DNA of 37,771 nt from Clostridia bacterium (GTDB taxonomy: Bacteria > Bacillota > Clostridia > Oscillospirales > CAG-382): positions 1 through 37,771 of the forward strand of contig JAFYPA010000119.1 of assembly GCA_017560085.1 (NCBI GenBank), given 5' to 3'. A program made the position numbers and the translations under genes. Below the pieces are notes generated by a model. That model was not told where the DNA came from. It was given only the letters and a program-made list of their open reading frames with translations, and searched no databases. Positions 7,841 through 15,569 of this stretch are shown here, piece after piece (within the stretch, counting starts at the first letter, position 1; each line of letters starts with the position of its first letter).

Positions 7841-10800
7841 ATGAAAAGTAAAAGACTAATTGCGACAATTCTCGCATCGTTGCTTCTCACAGCAACCAAT
7901 GCCTGCGCACAGAACACACAGGAAATTTCGGACGAGGCATTACAAATAGCCGAAGCGGAGACAATCATCGCACAGGTTACGGAGGAAAAGCAGATTCAGG
8001 TACATAACGATGACATCGAAAATGATGCATCAAAGAGCATCAGCCTTTCCATTGCCGAATATCAGAACGGTACGGTAAACGGCAGAAAGACCTGTACCCT
8101 TGAAGTGACAGAATTAGACGGTAAGAGTGTTCTCAAAATTATCCCCGACCCTACCTGCACCGATACGAAAACTCTTTCGATAGACGGCTTCCATTACTTA
8201 GGTGCTGAGGTTGATATGTCTCTTTACAGCTGGGCGGGTATCGAGTATTATTACGAATCCCCAAATCCTAAGAGTGTTGTTCCCGTAATCGGTGCTATGA
8301 AGAACGGTAATATCTTTACTTCAAGCATTTATTCTGGTGCATTTAAAAACGAGCCTCTTGTAGCGGGTGAATGGAAGATTGCTCTGTTCGATCTTTCCGA
8401 GGGTCATGCGAAGCTTAATCCTGATGCGAACGACTATTATCTGCGTCAGCTTCACATTTATCCTTACGGCGACAGCACACTTGCGACGCTTGAGCCTACC
8501 GATGTAATGTATCTTTCAAATATTATGTTCTTTACGGAAAAGCCCGAAGAATTTGAAAATCACACAGCTTATATGAAGGGCTATGATGACGGCACCTTCA
8601 AGCCGTCGGGTACTATGACGAGAGCCGAGGCTTGTACGACGGTTTCAAGAATCGTTGCGGGCGGTGATGAAAATGTTTCGGGTACAGCCACCTTTGCGGA
8701 TGTTGCCGCAGATGCGTGGTACTCCAAGTATATCGGTTACTGTCAGGAAAAGGGTCTTCTCAAGTCATACAGCGGTAATTTCGAGCCCGACAAGGCTATT
8801 ACGAGAGCGGAATTCGCAGAGCTTGTTTATCTTACGGGACTTGCAGAGGATAAGGGTACTGCGGTTTCCTTCAGCGATGTTAATGAGGCTCATCCGAAAT
8901 ATGTTTCAATAAAGGCGGCAGCTTCCGCGGGTCTTATCAACGGATATGACAACGGTGACGGTACATTCAGCTTCAAGCCTGACAACACTATTACACGAGC
9001 TGAGGTTGTAACCGTAATCGGAAGAGCCAGAGGAACATCAAAGAAGGCTGAACAGCTTCTTCCCGATATTTCAATTCTTTTCCTTGATGTTGATTACACT
9101 CACTGGGCATTTGCCGATATTGCAGAGGCAACGGTTGAGCATACAGAGTCCGCAGGTGTATGGGCTTCCGTAAAGGTTGACCCCATTGCGGAGCTTGAAA
9201 AGAAGGTTGGTATGGATGTACTTTATAACACAGCCGCAGGCTATGCAAAGGTAGCTGAGCTTGACGAGCTTGAGGCAAAGAGAATTGCAGAAATCAGAAG
9301 CACGCCCAACACGGATTATTCCGATATTACAGGCAAGAAGATTTACGTTTCTCCCAACGGTAACGACAGCAACGACGGTCTTACGGAAGCTACGGCGATG
9401 AAGTCATTTGCGGAAGCGAACAAGAAGGCTGTCTCCGGTGATGTTGTGCTTCTTGAAAGAGGCGGAACATGGTATGAGAGAATTGCCGCAAAGGCAGGTG
9501 TTACCTACTCCGCTTACGGCGAGGGCGAAAAGCCTGTTCTTAACGGTACCGTTATCGAAGCATCAGATCCCGACAACTGGGCTCTTGCTTACGAGGACAA
9601 GACAACGGGTGCTCTTATCTGGAAGTATAAAGATATGGGACTTCTTGATATAGGTACAATCGTATTCAACGGCGGAGAGGTTTATGCATACAAGGAAACT
9701 CCCTACAGCAGTAAGAAGGAATTCCTTGTATTCTCCGACAGAAACAAGAAGTTTGACTACACAAAGGAGCTTGACAGAAACTTTGAGTTCTTCCATCAGG
9801 CGAACAGCATAATAAACGGTACGGTTGCTGATGCTTCCTCTGCTAAGGGCCCCGTTTATTTAAGATGTGACAACGGTAATCCCGCCAAGGTATTCGATTC
9901 CGTGGACTTTGTTACAAGAGGCGCTATGATTAATGTTGGCGGTAACAACGGTGTTACGGTTGACAATATTGCGTTCAAGTTCTGCTCCTTCGGTATCGGT
10001 GCATCGACACTTAAGAATCTCAAGGTTACCAACTGTACCTTCGAATGGATTGGCGGTAATATGCAGGGCTATGACGGTACAACAGGTCGTCCCATAAGAT
10101 ACGGTAATGCTATCGAAATCTACGGCGGATGCGACAATTATGTGGTTGACAACTGTTATTTCTATCAGGTTTACGATGCGGCTGTTACTCATCAGGTTGG
10201 CGGTCAGTCCAAGGATTTGCGTATGGACAACATCGTTTACTCCAACAATGTTATGACGGAATGTCAGTACAGTATTGAGTACTTCTTCAACACAAATGTT
10301 ACGGATATTGTTCATGAGGGCGAAAATGTTCTCTTTACGGGTAACCTTATGAGACGTGCGGGTTACGGCTTCGGCTCTACAAGATACAATGTTGAAACAC
10401 AGAGACATATCCGCTCGGGTACCTCCGATCAGGGTAAACAGGCAAATCTCTTCAGCAACTTCAGAATCGAAAACAACGTACTTGACAGAGCGGTTTACGA
10501 GCTTTCTCAGACAGAGACCTCCGATGCTTCAAAGGCTCCCGTATACAGCGGAAATGTATATATTCAGGGTATCGGAAACAGACTCTTCACTAACGCCAAG
10601 GGTGTTTACGCATACAACACGCTTTCAGCAGAGAACTCCATTACAAGAATTCTCGGTGATACAGAGGCTGAGGTTTACTTTGTTGATTACATTCCTCCTT
10701 ACGAGTTCGGCTTCACCTATGAAAAGACAGTTCCCGTTTCGGCAGACGACAAGAAGGACTGGGTTAATGACGTTCTTGAAGAAGCAGCGGCCGACAAGGG

Positions 10801-11353
10801 CGAGGTTATGGATCCTTACTATGTTCGTACAGTTAAGGAGCATGGAACGAAGATTTATGCCGACATTCCCAAGGCTACGATGGCTTCCGAAATAAAGACG
10901 GATTCCGATGGTACAACCTACACACACTTCACCTTTGTTGAGGGTGGCACAAACACGGTTCATCTTGACTGCTACAGTCTTCCCGCAATTCCCGTTGTTG
11001 ACAGTCAGATTGTTATCAAGATGCTTATCCGTTCCAATGTTACGGGCTATGCGGGCACAAACGTATATCACCTTTACGAGAAGGACGGAACAAAAATTAC
11101 AGGCTACTACCCCACCGCCTCAAGTACCGAAGAGCTTATAGGCAACAACGAGTGGCAGGAAATTTATCTCCATGTTACAAACTTCCCCGAAAATATCGAT
11201 CACACAAAGCAGGTACACCTCTATCCCTTCGGAGCAAACACCAAGGGTACTCCCACACCTGTAAACAAGGGCGACACACCTTACTTTGATGTTGCGGCCT
11301 GGGGTATATTCCCCAATCTCGCTTCGGCGGAAAGCTATAAGTTTGCAAAATAA
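7841..11353 (+). CDS. Secreted SLH-domain protein with right-handed beta-helix (pectate-lyase-like)
   Basis: The ATG at 7841 has ACAGGAG 8 bases upstream and gives a signal peptide (MKSKRLIATILASLLLTATN then ACAQ, probable cleavage after ACA). The 1170-residue protein has, in order: a carbohydrate-binding-like beta domain (about 40-235); three SLH repeats (about 240-400: GYDDGTFKPSGTMTRAEA, FEPDKAITRAEFAELVY, FKPDNTITRAEVVTVIGRA) for attachment to secondary wall polymer; and a right-handed parallel beta-helix (about 497-950, opening with KKIYVSPNGNDSNDGLTEA). A C-terminal module (about 1005-1170) resembles the N-terminal one. It is a cell-wall-anchored polysaccharide-binding or lyase protein; no catalytic residues could be assigned and the substrate is unknown. 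Probably controlled by the divergent AraC gene. Confidence 0.82.
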   Translation: MKSKRLIATILASLLLTATNACAQNTQEISDEALQIAEAETIIAQVTEEKQIQVHNDDIENDASKSISLSIAEYQNGTVNGRKTCTLEVTELDGKSVLKIIPDPTCTDTKTLSIDGFHYLGAEVDMSLYSWAGIEYYYESPNPKSVVPVIGAMKNGNIFTSSIYSGAFKNEPLVAGEWKIALFDLSEGHAKLNPDANDYYLRQLHIYPYGDSTLATLEPTDVMYLSNIMFFTEKPEEFENHTAYMKGYDDGTFKPSGTMTRAEACTTVSRIVAGGDENVSGTATFADVAADAWYSKYIGYCQEKGLLKSYSGNFEPDKAITRAEFAELVYLTGLAEDKGTAVSFSDVNEAHPKYVSIKAAASAGLINGYDNGDGTFSFKPDNTITRAEVVTVIGRARGTSKKAEQLLPDISILFLDVDYTHWAFADIAEATVEHTESAGVWASVKVDPIAELEKKVGMDVLYNTAAGYAKVAELDELEAKRIAEIRSTPNTDYSDITGKKIYVSPNGNDSNDGLTEATAMKSFAEANKKAVSGDVVLLERGGTWYERIAAKAGVTYSAYGEGEKPVLNGTVIEASDPDNWALAYEDKTTGALIWKYKDMGLLDIGTIVFNGGEVYAYKETPYSSKKEFLVFSDRNKKFDYTKELDRNFEFFHQANSIINGTVADASSAKGPVYLRCDNGNPAKVFDSVDFVTRGAMINVGGNNGVTVDNIAFKFCSFGIGASTLKNLKVTNCTFEWIGGNMQGYDGTTGRPIRYGNAIEIYGGCDNYVVDNCYFYQVYDAAVTHQVGGQSKDLRMDNIVYSNNVMTECQYSIEYFFNTNVTDIVHEGENVLFTGNLMRRAGYGFGSTRYNVETQRHIRSGTSDQGKQANLFSNFRIENNVLDRAVYELSQTETSDASKAPVYSGNVYIQGIGNRLFTNAKGVYAYNTLSAENSITRILGDTEAEVYFVDYIPPYEFGFTYEKTVPVSADDKKDWVNDVLEEAAADKGEVMDPYYVRTVKEHGTKIYADIPKATMASEIKTDSDGTTYTHFTFVEGGTNTVHLDCYSLPAIPVVDSQIVIKMLIRSNVTGYAGTNVYHLYEKDGTKITGYYPTASSTEELIGNNEWQEIYLHVTNFPENIDHTKQVHLYPFGANTKGTPTPVNKGDTPYFDVAAWGIFPNLASAESYKFAK

Positions 11354-11367
11354 TTCATAAAAGAAAC

Positions 11368-11404
11368 GATACTCCTTGCTTACAGCGGGGAGTATCATAT
11401 TTGA
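11368..11404 (+). terminator. Hairpin between the SLH and TIM-barrel genes
   Basis: GATACTCC pairs with GGAGTATC, followed by a weak ATATTT run. It may be a partial terminator that lets some transcription continue into the next gene, whose start is 31 bases beyond the stem. Confidence 0.5.
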
Positions 11405-11426
11405 AAGTCAGAAAGGAAATATTACA

Positions 11427-12260
11427 ATGAGAGTAGGACTTCTTGTTGATATTAACAGAAACAATTACAAGGACAACATCCGTCACGCAAAATCACTCGG
11501 CTTTGACTGCGGTCAGCTGGCTATCTGGGATATGGGCTTTTATACGGATGAATACGCAAAGGAGCTTAAGGCTTTCCTTGAGGCTGAAAAATTCGAGGTT
11601 TCCGCTCTCTGGTGCGGATGGACGGGACCTGTTATCTGGGGATATCCTCATATGTATACCAGCCTCGGTCTTGTTCCCGACTATATGAGACAGAAGAGAA
11701 TGGAGGACCTTGAAAAGGGGGCGGATTTCGCTTATGCCCTAGGTATTGACACGGTTGTAACTCACATCGGATATACGCCCGACAATCCCTTTGATCCCGC
11801 AAGGCTTGCAATTGTTCAGTGTCTTAAGGGTCTTTGCAAAAAGCTTCGCGACAGAGGTCAGAGATTCGCGTTTGAGACGGGCGAGGAAATTCCGCTTACC
11901 CTTAACATACTAATCAACGAAATAGGTCTTGACAATGTCGGTGTAAACTTTGACCCTGCAAACCTTACAAGCAGTGGCAGAGGTAATGCAAACGATGCTA
12001 TGGATATGCTCGGCTGCAGAATCTTCGGTATGCACGCAAAGGATGCCGTTCCCGCAAGGTTCGGTGAAACAAGCGGTCATCAGGTGCTTATAGGTACGGG
12101 TAAGGTTGATTTTAAGAGACTTATGTGTCAGCTCAAGGAAAACGGATTCCCCGGTGATATTGTTATTGAGCACGAGATGTCGGGCACGGCTGACAGAAAT
12201 GCAGAAATTCTCGATGCGAAAAAGTATCTTGAGGCAATTATTGCAGAGGTTTTCGGCTGA
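11427..12260 (+). CDS. Sugar phosphate isomerase/epimerase-family TIM barrel
   Basis: A 277-residue cytoplasmic protein of the xylose-isomerase-like/AP-endonuclease-2 superfamily. Probable metal ligands sit where the family has them: Glu150 (FAFETGEE), Asp176 (VNFDPANL), His203 (GMHAKD) and Glu248 (IVIEHEMSG), with His113 (VVTHIGYTPD) nearby. The ATG at 11427 has GAAAGGAAA 7 bases upstream. It follows the SLH/beta-helix gene after a weak hairpin and may isomerise or epimerise a sugar released by it. The substrate cannot be read from sequence. Confidence 0.85.
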   Translation: MRVGLLVDINRNNYKDNIRHAKSLGFDCGQLAIWDMGFYTDEYAKELKAFLEAEKFEVSALWCGWTGPVIWGYPHMYTSLGLVPDYMRQKRMEDLEKGADFAYALGIDTVVTHIGYTPDNPFDPARLAIVQCLKGLCKKLRDRGQRFAFETGEEIPLTLNILINEIGLDNVGVNFDPANLTSSGRGNANDAMDMLGCRIFGMHAKDAVPARFGETSGHQVLIGTGKVDFKRLMCQLKENGFPGDIVIEHEMSGTADRNAEILDAKKYLEAIIAEVFG

Positions 12261-12278
12261 TTAAAGCATAAAAATTCA

Positions 12279-12316
12279 GAGGCAGGCTTCGGAATGAAGT
12301 CTGCCTCGCTTTGTTT
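12279..12316 (+). terminator. Terminator after the TIM-barrel gene
   Basis: GAGGCAG-G-CTTC pairs with GAAG-T-CTGCCTC (12-bp stem including one G-U) around GGAAT, followed by a T-rich GCTTTGTTTGTT. It lies between convergent genes. Confidence 0.85.
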
Positions 12317-12329
12317 GTTATTTACCGAA

Positions 12330-13238
12330 TCAGCAATCGATTGTAATTGCGGGGATATTGGAGAATTCGGAGCCGTCGAATCTGATCATAAAGGTTGAAC
12401 GGTCCTTCTTAAGTGTGAAGCCCTTGCCGTAGAAGCTCTTGTTTACGCTTGATACGGTGAAGCCCTCCTCCTCGAGAAGAGAGAAGTAATCGGGAAGGTA
12501 TGACCAGAGATACCAGTCGCCTACATAATACTGAATTCCCTCGACGTTTCTTTCAAAGTGACCGAATATTGCACCGAAATCCGGAATGTTTTCCTTGTCG
12601 CCGCAGTATACCATTTCTCTGCCGACAATGGGACGGCTTGTATCCATTACGGTAACGCCGTATACAAGCTTTGTGTACATTCCGAGATCAAGCCATACCT
12701 CGATATTGTCCTTTGCGTAAATCTTGAATTTGGGCTTTATGTTACCGTCCTCGATTTTCTCAAAGCCTTCGCTTTCAAGAAGCTCTATGTAGTCGTCAGC
12801 ATCGGAAACGCTGTTTACATCATACCAATGAGTTGTGGATCTTATTGTGGGTACCTGCGCTACTTCCTTGATTCCGTAAAAATCACCGAAATCAGGTACA
12901 CCGTACCAGCTGTCGTATTCGCCAGCGCCGTTGCTGTCGCCTGTTTCCACAAGCACGGTTCTTGTATCGTTATCCCAGTCAATTCCGACGTCAAGAAGCT
13001 CGGAAACCTTTCTGATGGGAAGATAGGTTGTTCCCTCGTAAAGAATACTGTAGGGCACCTTTGTTCCGTTCTGGAGTACGTAATTTTCATCCGCCTTTGC
13101 TACTACATCACCGTCAACGCTGATATTTACCGAGTTCATTACAGCCTCGATATTCTTTGCGATTACGGGAAGCGTACAAACAGCTATTGCTCCCGCAAGT
13201 GCGCCTGCAACTACCGACTTGATTGTGTTTTTACTCAT
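12330..13238 (-). CDS. Secreted protein with copper-amine-oxidase-N (stalk) domain
   Basis: 302 residues. An N-terminal signal peptide or anchor (about 1-28, GALAGAIAVCTLPVIA) is followed by a stalk domain of the copper amine oxidase N-terminal type (about 40-100; NGTKVPYSILYEGTTYLPIRKV, then LLDVGIDWDNDTRTVLVE). This domain is widespread in extracellular clostridial proteins and has no enzymatic role of its own. The remaining 200 residues are acidic and rich in aromatic residues; I recognise no family. Start fixed by AAGGAAGGT before the ATG. It lies 40 bases after the WYL regulator gene on the same strand, so the two may be co-transcribed. Confidence 0.75.
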   Translation of the reverse strand: MSKNTIKSVVAGALAGAIAVCTLPVIAKNIEAVMNSVNISVDGDVVAKADENYVLQNGTKVPYSILYEGTTYLPIRKVSELLDVGIDWDNDTRTVLVETGDSNGAGEYDSWYGVPDFGDFYGIKEVAQVPTIRSTTHWYDVNSVSDADDYIELLESEGFEKIEDGNIKPKFKIYAKDNIEVWLDLGMYTKLVYGVTVMDTSRPIVGREMVYCGDKENIPDFGAIFGHFERNVEGIQYYVGDWYLWSYLPDYFSLLEEEGFTVSSVNKSFYGKGFTLKKDRSTFMIRFDGSEFSNIPAITIDC

Positions 13239-13278
13239 AATACTTTACCTTCCTTTATATTTATTTCTTATTTTCTAT

Positions 13279-14268
13279 TTATTTCTTATTGATTTCCAGT
13301 GCTCTCGTACACATATCGCGGAACTGTCCGAGTACATCCGACGGGCCTTCTATTGTAAGAAGGTCGGAAAGTCCGAACACCCACGAGAAAAACTGCGGGC
13401 TGACCGCAACCTTGACGGTTACACTGTAATAGCCGTTTTCTCTCGGTACGATAAAAACGTCTCTGCCGAATCTGTCGAAGATAATGCCTATTGAATCCGC
13501 GTTGCCGTAAAGGGTAACCTCCTTTACCTCACCGCCGTACATATTGAAGCTTCTCTTGGCGTAATCCGCCGCATTGAATTTTAATTCCTTTGCGGGTCTT
13601 GAAAAGTTCTCGTCGCAGACCTCTACGCTTTCCATCTTGTCTACTCTGTAGTGCTTGATTTTTGCGGCGAAATCGTCGTATGCGACAAGGTAGTATTTCT
13701 CGTCCTCCCACATAAGTGCTATGGGGTTAACATAGTAATACTGACCTTTGTTTTTATAAAGCTTGTTTTTTCTTACGTCCCAGGTGTAGTATTTGAATCT
13801 GACCTGTCGCTTTTCCTCAATTCCGCGGTAAAGATGGTCAATACTGTAGTACACGGTTTCGTTGGCACTTTTTACTCTGTTGGAAACCACAATCTGATGC
13901 TTGAGTGCCTTTCTGTCCGTAACGGGGGCAAGAGCACTTATTTTGTCTATAAGCTCTACACTCTTGTTTTCCGAAATAAACTTTGCAGCCTGGACGATAT
14001 CTATAAGCATTTTGATTTCCGAAACCTGGAAATGTCTTTCACCTATGTAGTAGCCTCTGCCGTGATCCGGACTCATATTGACGTCCGCACCGAAAAGACG
14101 GAGTGCTTCGATGTCATCATAAATGCTTTTACGCTCGGCGCTGACACCGTATTTTTCAAGCTCCGCTATAAGCTGGGATGCGTTTAGAGTCACGTTTTCA
14201 TCGGTTTTTTCGTTGAGGATTTTATAGAGGTACATAAGCTTAAGCTTCTGATTTGCTCCTTTTGCTAT
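13279..14268 (-). CDS. WYL-domain helix-turn-helix transcriptional regulator
   Basis: A 329-residue DeoR/YafY-type regulator: N-terminal winged helix (about residues 1-75), a linker, and a WYL ligand-binding domain (about 130-220, containing RQVRFKYY and YYVNPIALMWEDEKYYLVAYD), then a C-terminal WCX-like extension. Homologues as I know them begin MAKGANQKLKL. Here the equivalent codon (14266-14268) is ATA, preceded at 6 bases by a perfect GGAGGGG, so translation probably starts at AUA. The ATG at 14313 overlaps the promoter -10 and cannot be the start; the next ATG (14235) would remove part of the DNA-binding domain and has no good ribosome-binding site. Confidence 0.85.
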   Translation of the reverse strand: MAKGANQKLKLMYLYKILNEKTDENVTLNASQLIAELEKYGVSAERKSIYDDIEALRLFGADVNMSPDHGRGYYIGERHFQVSEIKMLIDIVQAAKFISENKSVELIDKISALAPVTDRKALKHQIVVSNRVKSANETVYYSIDHLYRGIEEKRQVRFKYYTWDVRKNKLYKNKGQYYYVNPIALMWEDEKYYLVAYDDFAAKIKHYRVDKMESVEVCDENFSRPAKELKFNAADYAKRSFNMYGGEVKEVTLYGNADSIGIIFDRFGRDVFIVPRENGYYSVTVKVAVSPQFFSWVFGLSDLLTIEGPSDVLGQFRDMCTRALEINKK

Positions 14269-14301
14269 TGTTATCCCCTCCGTTCTTGTTTTACTGTACC
14301 A

Positions 14302-14310
14302 ATTATAACA
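14302..14310 (-). promoter_or_regulatory. Extended -10 promoter of the WYL regulator
   Basis: Read on the minus strand, TGTTATAAT gives the extended -10 form TG-N-TATAAT (TATAAT at 14302-14307), about 35 bases upstream of the AUA start. The nearest -35-like element, TTTACA, is spaced 20 bases away. Confidence 0.6.
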
Positions 14311-14370
14311 CATTAAGCCATATTATTTGTAAACAATCTTGAAACATTTATAAAATATATATTTTTCTTC

Positions 14371-14399
14371 TTGACAATATAAAAAGTATGTGGTAAAAT
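14371..14399 (+). promoter_or_regulatory. Sigma-A promoter of the rplU-prp-rpmA operon
   Basis: Consensus TTGACA (14371-14376), 17-base spacer, TAAAAT (14394-14399). It lies about 105 bases upstream of rplU and implies a structured 5' leader of about 100 bases. Confidence 0.85.
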
Positions 14400-14404
14400 A
14401 ATTT

Positions 14405-14468
14405 GCCGCTTGATAAGGGTTCAATTTTTGCGGCGGGTATTTTTATGTCCGTTTTCAGCAAAAACCCG
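14405..14468 (+). ncRNA. Probable L21 leader (ribosomal-protein autoregulatory RNA)
   Basis: Between the promoter and rplU, GCCGC (14405-14409) can pair with GCGGC (14430-14434), and CGGGT (14434-14438) with ACCCG (14464-14468). The two stems share base 14434, so they may be alternatives. Firmicutes rplU genes commonly carry an L21 leader that controls the operon. Assignment is by position and structure, not by covariance search. Confidence 0.5.
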
Positions 14469-14505
14469 ATTTCAGCGAGTTCATAATGAAAGAGAGGTGC
14501 TTTTC

Positions 14506-14817
14506 GTGTACGCAGTATTTACAACAGGCGGAAAGCAGTACAAGGTCCAGGAAGGCGACGTAATTTACGTTGAGAAGCTCGCAGTCGAAGCAGGAGAAAA
14601 GGTTTCTTTCGACACAGTACTTGCAATTCAGAACGACGACGGTATTAAGGTTGGCGCTCCCTACGTTGAGGGTGCTAAGATCGAAGCTAGTCTTATCAAG
14701 AACGACAAGGCTAAGAAGATCACAATCATTAAGTACAAGTCCAAGAAGAACGAAAAGAAGAAGATGGGTCACAGACAGCCCTATTCAAAGATTTCGATCG
14801 ACAAGATAGCTTTCTGA
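14506..14817 (+). CDS. rplU: 50S ribosomal protein L21
   Basis: A 103-residue protein of the 50S subunit that contacts 23S rRNA. The sequence YAVFTTGGKQYKVQEGDVIY and the C-terminal KKMGHRQPYSKISIDKI are L21 signatures, and the length is typical. The start is GTG at 14506, which places the conserved YAVFxTGGKQY at residue 2, with GAGAGGTG 6-8 bases upstream; the longer in-frame extension is leader RNA. First gene of the rplU-prp-rpmA operon, followed by prp after 7 bases. Confidence 0.97.
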   Translation: MYAVFTTGGKQYKVQEGDVIYVEKLAVEAGEKVSFDTVLAIQNDDGIKVGAPYVEGAKIEASLIKNDKAKKITIIKYKSKKNEKKKMGHRQPYSKISIDKIAF

Positions 14818-14824
14818 TTTTTTA

Positions 14825-15160
14825 ATGACGAAAATTTATCTTGAAAAGGATGAAGTGTTCGGGTACGGAAAAATAAACGTCAGCGGTCATTCCGGTTATT
14901 CGGATGAAGGCAGCGATATTATCTGTGCTTACGTTTCATCGTCCTGTGAGCTTATTATGAGTATACTTATGGATGAGCTTTGTGCGGACGTTGAGACAGA
15001 CATCAATCCCGAAAAGGCTTTTGTCGGACTTGTAATTCCCGCAACACATAACAATACGGAAAAGGCTCAGGTCATTTCCTGCTGTGTTAAGGGCTTTGCC
15101 CGTCAGATGAAGGAATTTTCAAAACAGTTTCCACAATTTGTAAGTATCACAATTGCATAA
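14825..15160 (+). CDS. prp: Ribosomal-processing cysteine protease Prp
   Basis: Prp removes the N-terminal extension of ribosomal protein L27 in Firmicutes and relatives. The 111-residue product has both catalytic residues in the known context: His22 ([13 protein letters not shown]) and Cys34 (IICAYVSS). Length fits (about 105-115). It lies between rplU and rpmA, the usual place, and the L27 encoded 25 bases downstream carries the extension it would cut. Prp is needed for growth in Staphylococcus aureus. Confidence 0.95.
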   Translation: MTKIYLEKDEVFGYGKINVSGHSGYSDEGSDIICAYVSSSCELIMSILMDELCADVETDINPEKAFVGLVIPATHNNTEKAQVISCCVKGFARQMKEFSKQFPQFVSITIA

Positions 15161-15185
15161 CTTATATGCAGGAAAGGAAAGAATC

Positions 15186-15470
15186 ATGATGAGACTCAGT
15201 ATTCAGTTTTTTGCTCATAAAAAAGGTGTAGGTTCTACAAAGAACGGCAGAGACTCCGAATCCAAGAGACTTGGCGTAAAGAAGGCTGACGGACAGTCGG
15301 TTGTTGCAGGTAACATCATCGTTAGACAGCGCGGCACACACATTCGTCCCGGTGTTAACGTAGGTATCGGCACAGATGACACACTTTTTGCTCTCGAAGC
15401 AGGTGTTGTTAAGTTTGAAAACATCTCCGGCGGTAAGAAGCGCGTTAGCGTTTACGGCAAGGAAGCGTAA
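15186..15470 (+). CDS. rpmA: 50S ribosomal protein L27 with Prp-cleaved N-terminal extension
   Basis: A 94-residue L27, near the peptidyl-transferase centre. It starts [20 protein letters not shown]; the QFF-A segment is the Prp cleavage site, cut after the second Phe so that mature L27 begins AHKK. The ATG at 15186 has AAGGAAAG upstream; the adjacent ATG at 15189 is an alternative. The body ([18 protein letters not shown], then [10 protein letters not shown]) is standard. A strong terminator follows, ending the rplU operon before obg. Confidence 0.97.
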   Translation: MMRLSIQFFAHKKGVGSTKNGRDSESKRLGVKKADGQSVVAGNIIVRQRGTHIRPGVNVGIGTDDTLFALEAGVVKFENISGGKKRVSVYGKEA

Positions 15471-15490
15471 GTAAAACAAACATCGGCAAT

Positions 15491-15525
15491 GGGCTGTCGG
15501 CGCTAATCTCCGGCAGCCCTTTTAT
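15491..15525 (+). terminator. Terminator after rpmA
   Basis: GGGCTGTCGG (15491-15500) pairs with CCGGCAGCCC (15510-15519; one U-G pair) and is followed by TTTTAT. Obg may be reached by read-through. Confidence 0.9.
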
Positions 15526-15569
15526 TTGCGACAAGCCTTATTCTTTTCAAGGAAAGGAATGGTGAAATT

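Noticed and set aside
9860..10408. Minus-strand frame of 182 codons in the SLH/beta-helix gene
   Set aside because: Antisense shadow of repetitive beta-helix coding sequence; no ribosome-binding site or family match.
12558..13292. Forward open frame of 244 codons over the stalk-domain gene
   Set aside because: Cysteine- and tyrosine-rich antisense shadow without a ribosome-binding site; the minus-strand gene has a signal peptide and a recognisable domain.
14410..14505. N-terminal extension of L21 from a TTG codon
   Set aside because: It lies in the leader RNA; the L21 N-terminus starts at GTG 14506 behind a proper ribosome-binding site.
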